Shown: positions 34,344 to 41,588 of the stretch, piece after piece
Position numbering within the stretch: position 1 is the stretch's first letter
Layout: every line of letters begins with the position of its first letter
Origin: Colwellia marinimaniae
Lineage (GTDB): Bacteria; Pseudomonadota; Gammaproteobacteria; Enterobacterales; Alteromonadaceae
Direction of reading: 5' to 3'
Assembly (NCBI RefSeq): GCF_002207865.1
Contig: NZ_BDQM01000032.1
Span: 1 to 41,588, forward strand
Length of the DNA: 41,588 bases
The notes under the pieces: model-generated
What the model saw: only the letters and a program-made list of their open reading frames with translations
Databases searched by the model: none
Told to the model about the DNA's origin: nothing
Made by a program: the position numbers and the translations under genes

Positions 34344-37043
34344 TTAATTTATACAACGCTCAGCATTATCATATTTTTGCATTAATTGTTGAAACTCATC
34401 TGCTGCACATAAACCATCAAACCAGGGAAGGTTAAACCACACCACACCTATATTATCCTGCAAAGCGGCTTTGACATGGTGAAGCGCCGAAGCATTTTCT
34501 TTCAACAAACTATAAACAATGGCTGATGTATAAGCGACTTCGCCACTTTCAGGAGCTAAGGTTTGCGCTTTATTTAACGCTGCTATCGCCAGGCTCGCTT
34601 GATTTAGCTGGCTATAAGCTTGCGCTAAATATGTTAAAGACTTAACTTCATCTTTCTCTGCTAAAATGATAACTACTTTTTGATAAAGTGAAATAGCCTC
34701 CGATTCATTACCTAGGATCATTTCAATATCGGCTAAATTTAATAAATTAACAGGGTGCTTGGGACTTAACTTTAACGCTTTCTGGGCAAACTCTAGTGAC
34801 TTAATATATTGCTTATTTAATGCGTAAGCCATGCTTAAATTGGTTAAATCAGTGCCCTTATTTAAGCTAACTACTATTTTTTCAAACGCAGAAATAGCTA
34901 GTTCAAGCTTGCCTTGCAGTAACCAAATATTTGCCTGTAAACTAATTGCATTATAATTATTAGGGATAATTTTTAACATTATATTTAATGATGTTTCTGC
35001 TTTAACGAGATCCCCTAAGCGCCAATAACTAAAGGCAGTGTTATACAATAAATTTGAACTAGGACGTAACTTAAAAGCATTAGTATAGGCGTCAGCCGCT
35101 TGTTGATATTTACCAGAGCTAAAAAACATAAAGGCATCAAAACCTAAAATGGTTAACTCATCAGCGCCCCTTCTTTTTGCTTCACTTACTTGCAGTCGTG
35201 CATCTGCCATGTTCTCCCTATTTGAGGCTAACCAAAAACTATCTATGGCATGGTAAACACTGTATCTATATTCAGGCGGTGATTTTTGTAATACTAGTTC
35301 AAGTCGTTTCAGGTAACTTTTATCTCGGGTATCTATATATAAATTTGAAGCTGTTTCGCGGAATAAACCATAAGCCGCATATAAATAAGGTGACCTTGTT
35401 AACAAGGCTTCTAACTGATCTAAACTGTCAGCACTGTAATTGCCATGACCTTTAATTTGGCTATAAAGTTCGATGTAGTCTCGATAATCATCTTCATTAA
35501 TAGGCCGGTGCACTAAAGCTGATTGGTTTACTTCGGAATGTTCAGGAAAAAGTGAAGCAAATTGCATTTGGCTGGTACTAAAAATGGCATTAAATTTATC
35601 TATCGGTGCTAACCAATTTTTCTCAGATTTCACCGCTAACCTATCATCATTATTTTCGTTAGCCACCAAACGGGAAAAGCTCACCTTGCAGCGACTGTTA
35701 TCACACTCTAGCTCGGTGGAAATAATATCTGATGCACCTGTTGCTTGCCTTAGTTTATTCAAATCATCTGGATATGCTTTAGTGATGGCATTCACTTCTC
35801 GTTGCGAGATTAAATACATGTCTTTAGTATTTATCACTGCCTGCCGTAAAGCATCTTCTACCGCTGAAGTAACCAAGTCTTGTTGCATTGGTGCCATTAT
35901 TGAACTATCTGACAACGTTGGCTTTAATATCACCACTTGTTTGCTTTCGACTTCATTCGCCTTATCAAACCAATAAAGTAAAATCAGCATAATACACAAT
36001 ATGGTCATGCTAGTAATGGCTATATTGCTCTGTCTAAACCAGGGTATTGGTAAGTTTTCAGTTGGCTGAATTTGCGTACTTTGAGGAACAAAGCCTTGCT
36101 GAATAGGCTGGGTAGCGTATTCATTCGCTGTTAGTTGAGCAGATAACGGCAACTCACCCAAAGGTACTTCACTTAAAGGTATGGTTGCTTGCTCACTTAT
36201 CTCAGCTTGTATTAACGCGGTTCTAATATGTTTTAAACGATTTTCTATGGCGCTAGCCGTTAAGGTTCTATGCTCAAGAGGTTGGATTAACATTTCCATT
36301 AACAAATCGGTTAAGGCACTGGGTGCATTAAGCATTAAGTTTTTAGCGTGTTCCGGCGTTTTCTGACATATTCTTTGAGCAATATCAGTGGCTGAGCCGC
36401 CATTATTACCAAGAGAAAAAGGATGGCTACCCACCACTAATTGATAAGCAACAATACCAAATGAGAAAATATCACTACGATAATCTAAAGGTTTTTTTTG
36501 TATTTGCTCTGGCGACATATAAAGCAAACTACCATATTGCATGCCTTCAGCACTGTCGGCCTGCTCATTATTAATTTCGTTGCTTGCTATCAAGGCGATG
36601 CCAAAATCAGTAATTTTAAGCAGTCCCTGAGCATTCACTAAGATATTGTTCGGCTTTAAATCACAATGAATAACATCACTTTTATGCGCCGCGGCTAAGC
36701 CGGCAGAGAGTTGTTGCAACAAATCTAACTTTTTTACTAGGGTGCAGTAGGACTCAAGCAGAAATTGCGTCAAGGTTTTACTATTGAAATACTCCATGAC
36801 TAAGGAGATATGATCACCTTCATCATGGACATTATAAATTTGGATAATATTAGCGTGGTTCACCCGCGCTAATAAACGTGCTTCTTGTAGGGCGTGATTA
36901 ACCTCTCCATCTTTCGGCTGATAGGTTAATTCTTTAATCGCTACTTGTCGTTGTAATTGGTTATCTTGGGCTAGGTAAACCTTACCCATACCACCCTCAC
37001 CCAATAATCGTTCACGGCTGTAATGTGGTAACTTATTATCCAT
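34344..37043 (-). CDS. Membrane Ser/Thr protein kinase with TPR repeats
   Basis: An 899-aa Hanks-type kinase. The glycine loop is GEGGMGKVY near residue 15, followed by the ATP-site lysine in VAIKEL, catalytic D128 in HCDLKPNN and the magnesium-binding KITDFGIAL. Activation-segment end MSPEQI is also present. A membrane segment at about residues 337-358 separates it from a C-terminal part with an extracytoplasmic region and TPR-like repeats (about 540-880). The start is placed at the ATG at 37043, which overlaps the FHA gene stop (ATGGATAA); a TTG at 37085 is less likely. Overlap with the FHA gene implies a joint signalling unit. Substrates are unknown. Confidence 0.9.
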   Translation of the reverse strand: MDNKLPHYSRERLLGEGGMGKVYLAQDNQLQRQVAIKELTYQPKDGEVNHALQEARLLARVNHANIIQIYNVHDEGDHISLVMEYFNSKTLTQFLLESYCTLVKKLDLLQQLSAGLAAAHKSDVIHCDLKPNNILVNAQGLLKITDFGIALIASNEINNEQADSAEGMQYGSLLYMSPEQIQKKPLDYRSDIFSFGIVAYQLVVGSHPFSLGNNGGSATDIAQRICQKTPEHAKNLMLNAPSALTDLLMEMLIQPLEHRTLTASAIENRLKHIRTALIQAEISEQATIPLSEVPLGELPLSAQLTANEYATQPIQQGFVPQSTQIQPTENLPIPWFRQSNIAITSMTILCIMLILLYWFDKANEVESKQVVILKPTLSDSSIMAPMQQDLVTSAVEDALRQAVINTKDMYLISQREVNAITKAYPDDLNKLRQATGASDIISTELECDNSRCKVSFSRLVANENNDDRLAVKSEKNWLAPIDKFNAIFSTSQMQFASLFPEHSEVNQSALVHRPINEDDYRDYIELYSQIKGHGNYSADSLDQLEALLTRSPYLYAAYGLFRETASNLYIDTRDKSYLKRLELVLQKSPPEYRYSVYHAIDSFWLASNRENMADARLQVSEAKRRGADELTILGFDAFMFFSSGKYQQAADAYTNAFKLRPSSNLLYNTAFSYWRLGDLVKAETSLNIMLKIIPNNYNAISLQANIWLLQGKLELAISAFEKIVVSLNKGTDLTNLSMAYALNKQYIKSLEFAQKALKLSPKHPVNLLNLADIEMILGNESEAISLYQKVVIILAEKDEVKSLTYLAQAYSQLNQASLAIAALNKAQTLAPESGEVAYTSAIVYSLLKENASALHHVKAALQDNIGVVWFNLPWFDGLCAADEFQQLMQKYDNAERCIN

Positions 37044-38049
37044 GTAATACCGTAAGAGAAATCTTATCTTGTCCGCGATTGACAATCAGTTCATTGCCTT
37101 TATAAATACGATAAAAAATACCAGCAAAACGTATTTTTTTACCTTTACGCTCAATTAATTCATCACCGTCACAAGCGCCATCAAGCATGTCTCTAAATTG
37201 CTGTTTAGCGCGACAAACATGGGTATTAAAAAGGGTGATATCACAGCCTAGCTCTTTGGTTAAAATTTCTGGCAAGCGCCAACCTTGATTATCTTCATCA
37301 ATACCATTTTTTGCGTCTTCATCACGATGTCTAGCCAAGCTCAAGGTTAAGTAATGATGTGCTTTAATAGCTAAAGAGAATTTTTCATCATCAGTCGTTA
37401 CCGTCAATTCGGTATTTTCTTCATCCTGACTTAAATTAAAACGATATTTTATCTGATGAGCTAATAATTTAGGTTTAGCCATTAACACGGTATTTTCAGT
37501 TAAGGGAATTAATTTTAACTGCCACTTTTGATTCGCAAAAAATATTAAATCCGAATTTACCACAGGATAAGCACTGCCGTCGGTATCAACCAAGAACTCT
37601 TTATACCACTGGTCTTTACTCGGCACATAAAACAAAGCAATTTCAGGATTTTCTTCTGAGGGCAGTAAATTGCCATCGGATAAAATAATGGGTGTTTCAG
37701 TAGCGTGCTCACCCTGTTGCTCAATAGGCAGTAACATGTTTTGCGGAGGGCTCAAGTCTTGTATGACAAAGCCGTGGCTATCACTTGCAGCAAAAAATAT
37801 CTTATCGCCGACCTTGAGTTTATGCGGGCTATCTTTAACTAATTTTTGGCTGTTTACCCAGGTACCATTATTACTGATATCACGAATAAGCCATTGGCCG
37901 TGGGTCCAATCAACTACCGCATGTATGCGAGATACTTCCTGAGCATTGATAACAGTATCAACATTAGTCGGCGAACGGCCAAAACAATGACAGGCATTTA
38001 AGTAACTTAACGCTTTGTTTTTACTACCAAGTTCTAAAATTGAAGCCAT
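37036..38049 (-). CDS. FHA domain protein with C-terminal winged-helix-like region
   Basis: A 337-aa cytosolic protein. The forkhead-associated domain fills about residues 20-95, with the phosphothreonine-contact motifs FGRSPTNVD, SRIHAVV and NNGTWVNSQ. The C-terminal region (about 225-330) looks like a winged helix: LPEILTKELGCD, then THVCRAKQQFRDML and IRFAGIFYRIYKG. This would make it a phosphothreonine-reading, possibly DNA-binding, partner of the kinase encoded by the overlapping gene behind it. No clear ribosome-binding site before the ATG. The winged-helix assignment is by pattern only. Confidence 0.85.
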   Translation of the reverse strand: MASILELGSKNKALSYLNACHCFGRSPTNVDTVINAQEVSRIHAVVDWTHGQWLIRDISNNGTWVNSQKLVKDSPHKLKVGDKIFFAASDSHGFVIQDLSPPQNMLLPIEQQGEHATETPIILSDGNLLPSEENPEIALFYVPSKDQWYKEFLVDTDGSAYPVVNSDLIFFANQKWQLKLIPLTENTVLMAKPKLLAHQIKYRFNLSQDEENTELTVTTDDEKFSLAIKAHHYLTLSLARHRDEDAKNGIDEDNQGWRLPEILTKELGCDITLFNTHVCRAKQQFRDMLDGACDGDELIERKGKKIRFAGIFYRIYKGNELIVNRGQDKISLTVLHG

Positions 38050-38656
38050 ATTATTATCATTGATACGTTAAGTTGATACTGGGATGCAAAATGCATGGAA
38101 AGGTTGATTGTATATAAATACAAGTGACTCTTCTAGTGAATATACTAACTTCTCGTATTACGCGCTAGTAACTAACTAAAAAACAGCCTAAAAAAGCATC
38201 GAGAATACAATACTTTAGTCCTTATTTACTCTTACCTAGCTAAGGTTCAAGTAACAATTAACAACGAAATATCTATTTAAATCAACAGTAATATTGTATT
38301 AGCTAGTCTGGTGCAGGCATAATAATGAAGGTATTCATCACTAAGGAAGTGAGTGCTAAATCAATACGTTAATTAAGAATAATAAACAGTTATGATTTAT
38401 TTTTTAAGCGCATCCTAGCCAAAGTTACCGTAAAAAGGTAAGAAAATATGATGGCGAGTGTACTAGCTTGTTTGATAAGACCATGAAGACTGAGCTGGCA
38501 AAGAGTATTTATCAAACCGTTAAAGAGCTCACAAAAATGTAATAATAAGAGGGCAACCAGTGTTGCGTTAGTTGCTCTATTACGTTATTAAACGAGCAAT
38601 TAAGGATGTCTTGGTTGCTAGTTTATTTAGCGAGTCTTGCATCAGCCTATTTATTT
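38050..38656. other. 607-bp intergenic region with possible gene remnants
   Basis: Mostly AT-rich sequence that should carry the promoter of the FHA-kinase pair. Two plus-strand coding-like scraps lie inside: a 15-codon frame (38325-38372) and a 44-codon open frame without start (38408-38542). They may be remnants of one gene. No RNA gene or strong terminator is seen. Confidence 0.45.
38325..38542 (+). pseudogene. Possible decayed small gene
   Basis: The frame at 38325-38372 begins ATG, encodes MKVFITKEVSAKSIR and stops. From 38408 another frame runs open without a start codon, encoding YRKKVRKYDGECTSLFDKTM and then a helical lysine-rich end before TAA at 38540-38542. The amino acid make-up looks protein-like, and the two pieces together suggest a broken 70-80-codon gene. 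The first piece has a vague likeness to the starts of RelE-type toxins, which I cannot support further. Confidence 0.25.
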
Positions 38657-38920
38657 TTAAAATGAACTTGGCTTCGATTGGCTGACATTCACCACGGCAT
38701 CATAAGAAGTAACCCCTGAATACTTAGCTGCAGCTGCTACATCTTGTTTCACTTCAGCGATGATTCTTGCTTCTGTTACCGAGTCTCTATAACAAGTGAA
38801 CCACGTTGTCGTGACCTTAGCTAAGGTCATCCAGCCACTATCTCTTATGTGCGCATAAAATTTTTCACGTTGCTCTGTCGAAGTCTTTTTATCTAAATCT
38901 AGGGATAGCATTGCATGCAT
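38657..38920 (-). CDS. Uncharacterised 87-aa protein
   Basis: A small soluble protein with a beta-alpha-beta pattern: HAMLSLDLDKKTS (strand), STEQREKFYAHIRDSGW (helix), LAKVTTTWFTCY (strand), a DSVTEARIIAEVKQDVAAAA helix and a final SYDAVVNVSQSKP strand. This suggests a ferredoxin-like fold, as in many small nuclease or regulator families, but no catalytic motif is seen. The ATG at 38920 has AAGGAA ten bases upstream and is preferred to a TTG at 38944. It has no partner gene in tight spacing. Confidence 0.6.
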   Translation of the reverse strand: MHAMLSLDLDKKTSTEQREKFYAHIRDSGWMTLAKVTTTWFTCYRDSVTEARIIAEVKQDVAAAAKYSGVTSYDAVVNVSQSKPSSF

Positions 38921-39135
38921 GATTTTTTGTTTCCTTGCCCACAAAAGCGTGGGAAATATAGAGGCCTACATCAATGTTGATGACGAATAACGCTAGCGTT
39001 TGATAGATTAAGAGCTGTGACTCTGTCCATGTATTGTCAATATCTTTAGCAATTTCTGTCAGCCCATCGCCACTCATAACAATTAAAAGTAATTAATATC
39101 AGTAATGACTTAAAAATAATTACTGGCTTTGGCCC

Positions 39136-39312
39136 TTATTTTTCATCTTTTTCACAAGACGGAAAAGGCATGCAAAAAATGATTATTGGCGTTTTTTGCT
39201 CGCCTTTGGCGGTGCCGCTGAAATCATGTTCTTGACCAGGGCTTTGAGCAGAAGCAGTGCTAATGAATAGCGTAAGGAATAACAGAGTGATAACAGTAAT
39301 TATTTTATTCAT
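39136..39312 (-). CDS. Tiny secreted peptide precursor, 58 aa
   Basis: The frame encodes a clean signal peptide (MNKIITVITLLFLTLFIST, cleavage near ASA-QS at residue 22) and a 36-residue mature part with two cysteines (C47 and C54, six residues between) in the hydrophobic stretch PIIIFCMPFPSC and a charged KDEK end. A second ATG three codons upstream (39321) is possible; GGA lies close to the inner one. It lies 66-75 bp after the membrane regulator gene on the same strand and may be co-transcribed. I recognise no family. Confidence 0.58.
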   Translation of the reverse strand: MNKIITVITLLFLTLFISTASAQSPGQEHDFSGTAKGEQKTPIIIFCMPFPSCEKDEK

Positions 39313-39386
39313 GGTTTCCATCTTTAAAAATTAGCGCTTAGATGGAGTTAAACTACGGCAAATTAACGACAATAAATAACTGCCGT

Positions 39387-41510
39387 TTACTGCTTTTTAC
39401 TGCCGTTGTCGGATATTTGTGCAATATATGAATCGTTAAGTACTTTTTCACTGAAGTAGAGCTTTGCGTCTAATATCTTGAACTCTTTCAGATTTATGTT
39501 GCTCATGTGTTTTACTGGCTCAGTACTGCCATTAAGTATTGTTGAGTAAAATGCTCGTTGATGGACAAAGTAAGCAACATCATTATCTACTAACCATTGC
39601 CTGCCACTACCCAAATAATAATCTGCTAAATAGGGTATTGCTTGAATATTCTCAGATAAACTCTCGGGTAACTTTTCGGGTAAATCACCAAGTAAGTGAT
39701 TGGCTAAGTTACTTAATAAATAGATGCCAAACTTTTCTTCCTGGGTAACATAGTATTTATCATTGTTACAATCTGCTTTAATGCCCGTGACTCCTTGCAA
39801 GAGAATATTAACAGTGCCGGTTGATGGCTTAATTTCAGCTAAAGACCAGACATCCTTAATCTTGGTCGAAGCCAATATGGTATGGTTATTACAGTGCCAG
39901 ATTGGGCTTCTAAATAACGCATCACTGCTAGCTACTTGTTGATAACGTGGTTGCTTTGGTTTTAAATCCATCACATTTAACCTTGCATCGGTTAAATAAA
40001 CTAATGCGCTAGCATTACCAGACAAATTGAGTTCTTTAATTGATAGCGACTTTTGATAGTGGGTCAGCTGTTTTAAGCTGCCATTATTATATAGCCAAAT
40101 TTGTTGTAGCCCAGATCGATTGGAAACAAAAACATATTGCTCCGGTGATGTGCTTATTGGTGTAATTGAATGATCATTAAAATAGCTTTCTTGCAGCTGT
40201 ACGGTTTTATAAGAGCCTAATGTCGCCTTATATAAATCACTTATATAAAACTCACCAAAACCCACTAAAAAATGATGGTCTTTAATCACTTGAATGGTTT
40301 GCGAAGGTTGGCTCAGTTTTGTTATTTGGCGGTGAGATTTTTTAGCTAGATTAAATTGCACAATATAAGCGTCTTGGTCGATATAAAAGAACGATTCCCC
40401 ATCCTTTGCCCAAGATACATTATATAAAAGGTGACTATAGCTAAAGGCTAAAACTTGCTCTTTAGTTTGCAAATTCATAAGGTAAGCACGACCAAGAGCC
40501 GCAGAGTCAAACGTTAATATAGCTAAGGTTTTTCCATCAGGACTTAAGCTTAAACTGTAGTCACCGTAGGCATCTTCCGTTGGACTAGTTAGTTGTTGCA
40601 CTTTCTCAGTATTTAAGTTGATGCGCTTAATTTGCATTGGCTTATTTAGTGCGGTTTTATAAGAGAAGTACAACCACTCATTATCATTATCTACCACCAC
40701 TGGGCTTTCGCTTTTTTCTTTACCGCATGACGTAATAATTTCGGGTTTCGCAAAAGTCATTTCACCAATAAGTTCTACCTTTTTTACCCAGCATTCTTCT
40801 TGTGTAAAGGCCTGATAATATAAAGTTGAACCATTACGACTCCAACTAGGCGTACTTGAAAATTCTGCCTCATCCACCGATAAGAACTGATTACTCGACA
40901 ATAACTTAACTTTAACCTGATATTGCAAGGTTTTACTTTTAGCATGAGTAAAAGCTAGGTATTTACCATCAGGAGATAGACTGGGGTTCAGCTCCTGACC
41001 TTTAATATAGGTAATGGGTTTTGTGGTAAATGTTTTACCATTTACTGAGTGGTCAGTACTAAAGTGGACATATAACATGATTATTAAAGTTAACGTTAGC
41101 GAAACGTATAAGGCGGCATATAAAGGTTTAACAATAGTGTTTGTTGTTATTTTTTCAGCGAGTGTCTCTGCCGGTTTATCGATTTTTTCCTCGATTGATT
41201 CAATGAGTTCGGTTACTTCACAAACTAAGCGATAACCTTCACTTCTTTCATTTATAAGGTTTTCATCTGCTTGCCAACCTAAACTTGCTCTCAGTTTTGT
41301 TAACGCCGCCTGCACCGTTTTATCTTCTACGGTACGTTTCTTCCAGACACTGCTATGTAAAAGCTCAGAGCTAATCAACTGGCCTTTATTTTCAATAAAT
41401 AAAGTTAAGATATTGGCTAATTGTGGCCGTAACTTTTCAACAGAACCGTCCGCTTTAACCACGGTTTTAGTCGCCGGGCAAAAGGTTAAATTAGCTAGCT
41501 GATACTTCAT
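39387..41510 (-). CDS. CadC-like membrane regulator with beta-propeller domain
   Basis: A membrane-bound transcription factor. Residues about 1-100 form a winged-helix DNA-binding domain of the OmpR/CadC type (KLRPQLANILTLFIENKGQ; TVQAALTKLRASLG; INERSEGYRLV). A membrane segment follows at about 130-153 (YVSLTLTLIIMLYVHF). The large periplasmic part has repeated WD40-like/PD40 blades, seen as NPSLSPDGKYLAFTH, TPSWSRNGSTLYY and SLSLSPDGKTLAIL. The start at 41510 gives 707 aa; the frame is open to an ATG at 41561, which would place a strong hairpin inside the coding sequence. Ligand and target genes are unknown; the small secreted peptide gene follows. Confidence 0.87.
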   Translation of the reverse strand: MKYQLANLTFCPATKTVVKADGSVEKLRPQLANILTLFIENKGQLISSELLHSSVWKKRTVEDKTVQAALTKLRASLGWQADENLINERSEGYRLVCEVTELIESIEEKIDKPAETLAEKITTNTIVKPLYAALYVSLTLTLIIMLYVHFSTDHSVNGKTFTTKPITYIKGQELNPSLSPDGKYLAFTHAKSKTLQYQVKVKLLSSNQFLSVDEAEFSSTPSWSRNGSTLYYQAFTQEECWVKKVELIGEMTFAKPEIITSCGKEKSESPVVVDNDNEWLYFSYKTALNKPMQIKRINLNTEKVQQLTSPTEDAYGDYSLSLSPDGKTLAILTFDSAALGRAYLMNLQTKEQVLAFSYSHLLYNVSWAKDGESFFYIDQDAYIVQFNLAKKSHRQITKLSQPSQTIQVIKDHHFLVGFGEFYISDLYKATLGSYKTVQLQESYFNDHSITPISTSPEQYVFVSNRSGLQQIWLYNNGSLKQLTHYQKSLSIKELNLSGNASALVYLTDARLNVMDLKPKQPRYQQVASSDALFRSPIWHCNNHTILASTKIKDVWSLAEIKPSTGTVNILLQGVTGIKADCNNDKYYVTQEEKFGIYLLSNLANHLLGDLPEKLPESLSENIQAIPYLADYYLGSGRQWLVDNDVAYFVHQRAFYSTILNGSTEPVKHMSNINLKEFKILDAKLYFSEKVLNDSYIAQISDNGSKKQ

Positions 41511-41521
41511 TCTCAAGTTTC

Positions 41522-41556
41522 GGGGTTCACTTTTAGCCAATAAAAGTGAATACCCC
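41522..41556. promoter_or_regulatory. Hairpin in the leader of the CadC-like gene
   Basis: A 10-bp perfect stem TTCACTTTTA (41526-41535) / TAAAAGTGAA (41541-41550) with the loop GCCAA is extended by GGGG/CCCC pairs across a 2-base bulge. It lies 12 bases upstream of the preferred start at 41510. No T run follows on either strand, so it is not a simple terminator; it could affect translation or RNA stability. Confidence 0.6.
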
Positions 41557-41588
41557 CTCATTCTAGGGCTTCTTGTCGTAAGGTAAAA

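Noticed and set aside
38889..39077. 62-codon minus-strand frame upstream of the 87-aa gene
   Set aside because: No ribosome-binding site before its ATG, and it overlaps the start of the better-supported 87-aa gene in another frame.
1..41588. Search by eye for tRNA genes, rRNA, CRISPR arrays, integrases and complete insertion sequences
   Set aside because: Nothing convincing was seen; no regular repeat-spacer pattern, transposase or integrase motif is present.

Overview
The window reads as chromosomal DNA of a marine, probably cold-adapted gammaproteobacterium of the Alteromonadales, most likely Colwellia or a close relative. The basis is the AT-rich composition, the LacI-type NagR/TonB-receptor style of N-acetylglucosamine (GlcNAc) catabolism, a PanP-type aspartate decarboxylase, a small DUF2375-like protein and the RraB/PlsC pair. 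I see no rRNA, tRNA, CRISPR array, integrase or intact insertion sequence.

Layout. (1) 1-1831: an 81-bp direct repeat, then ccmC-ccmD-ccmE (cytochrome c maturation), closed by a terminator. (2) 1886-16820: a GlcNAc/chitin-oligosaccharide cluster. On the minus strand are nagP-nagA-nagK (uptake, deacetylation, phosphorylation), a GH20 hexosaminidase lipoprotein, a tryptophan-halogenase-like flavoprotein, a TonB-dependent receptor and pgi. The LacI-family regulator nagR is divergent on the plus strand. (3) 17045-26438: mostly housekeeping or unrelated genes on the minus strand: a 51-aa membrane protein, rraB, plsC, an orphan OmpR-type regulator, an fbpABC-type iron(III) ABC transporter behind a Fur-box-like site, a TauE/SafE permease, a YcxB-like protein and an HDOD-GAF protein. 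(4) 26718-27524: nagB, physically apart but carrying the same operator. (5) 27733-32033: panP, a TrmB-like methyltransferase and a YadGH-type ABC exporter. (6) 32034-41588: an accessory-looking stretch with a repeat-like intergenic element, several small uncharacterised proteins, a secreted protein made of 14-residue repeats, an FHA protein overlapping a Ser/Thr kinase-TPR protein, gene remnants, a tiny secreted peptide and a CadC-like membrane regulator with a beta-propeller-like domain.

How it works together. Six copies of the palindrome TGACAGCGCTGTCA (at most one change each) lie before nagK, hex, the TonB receptor (two copies, 22 bp apart), pgi/nagR and nagB. In at least four promoters the palindrome contains or overlaps a -35-like TTGACA or ATGACA hexamer, with a -10-like hexamer exactly 17 bp downstream, so NagR probably blocks RNA polymerase directly. 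The inferred route is: receptor, then periplasmic hexosaminidase, NagP, NagK, NagA, NagB and finally Pgi. The halogenase-like gene has no site of its own and could be expressed by read-through from the receptor gene.

The least explained parts are the 32-41.5 kb region (kinase/FHA module, repeat protein, membrane regulator plus Cys-containing peptide) and the halogenase-like gene inside a sugar regulon. Family assignments were made by reading the sequence; no database search was run.
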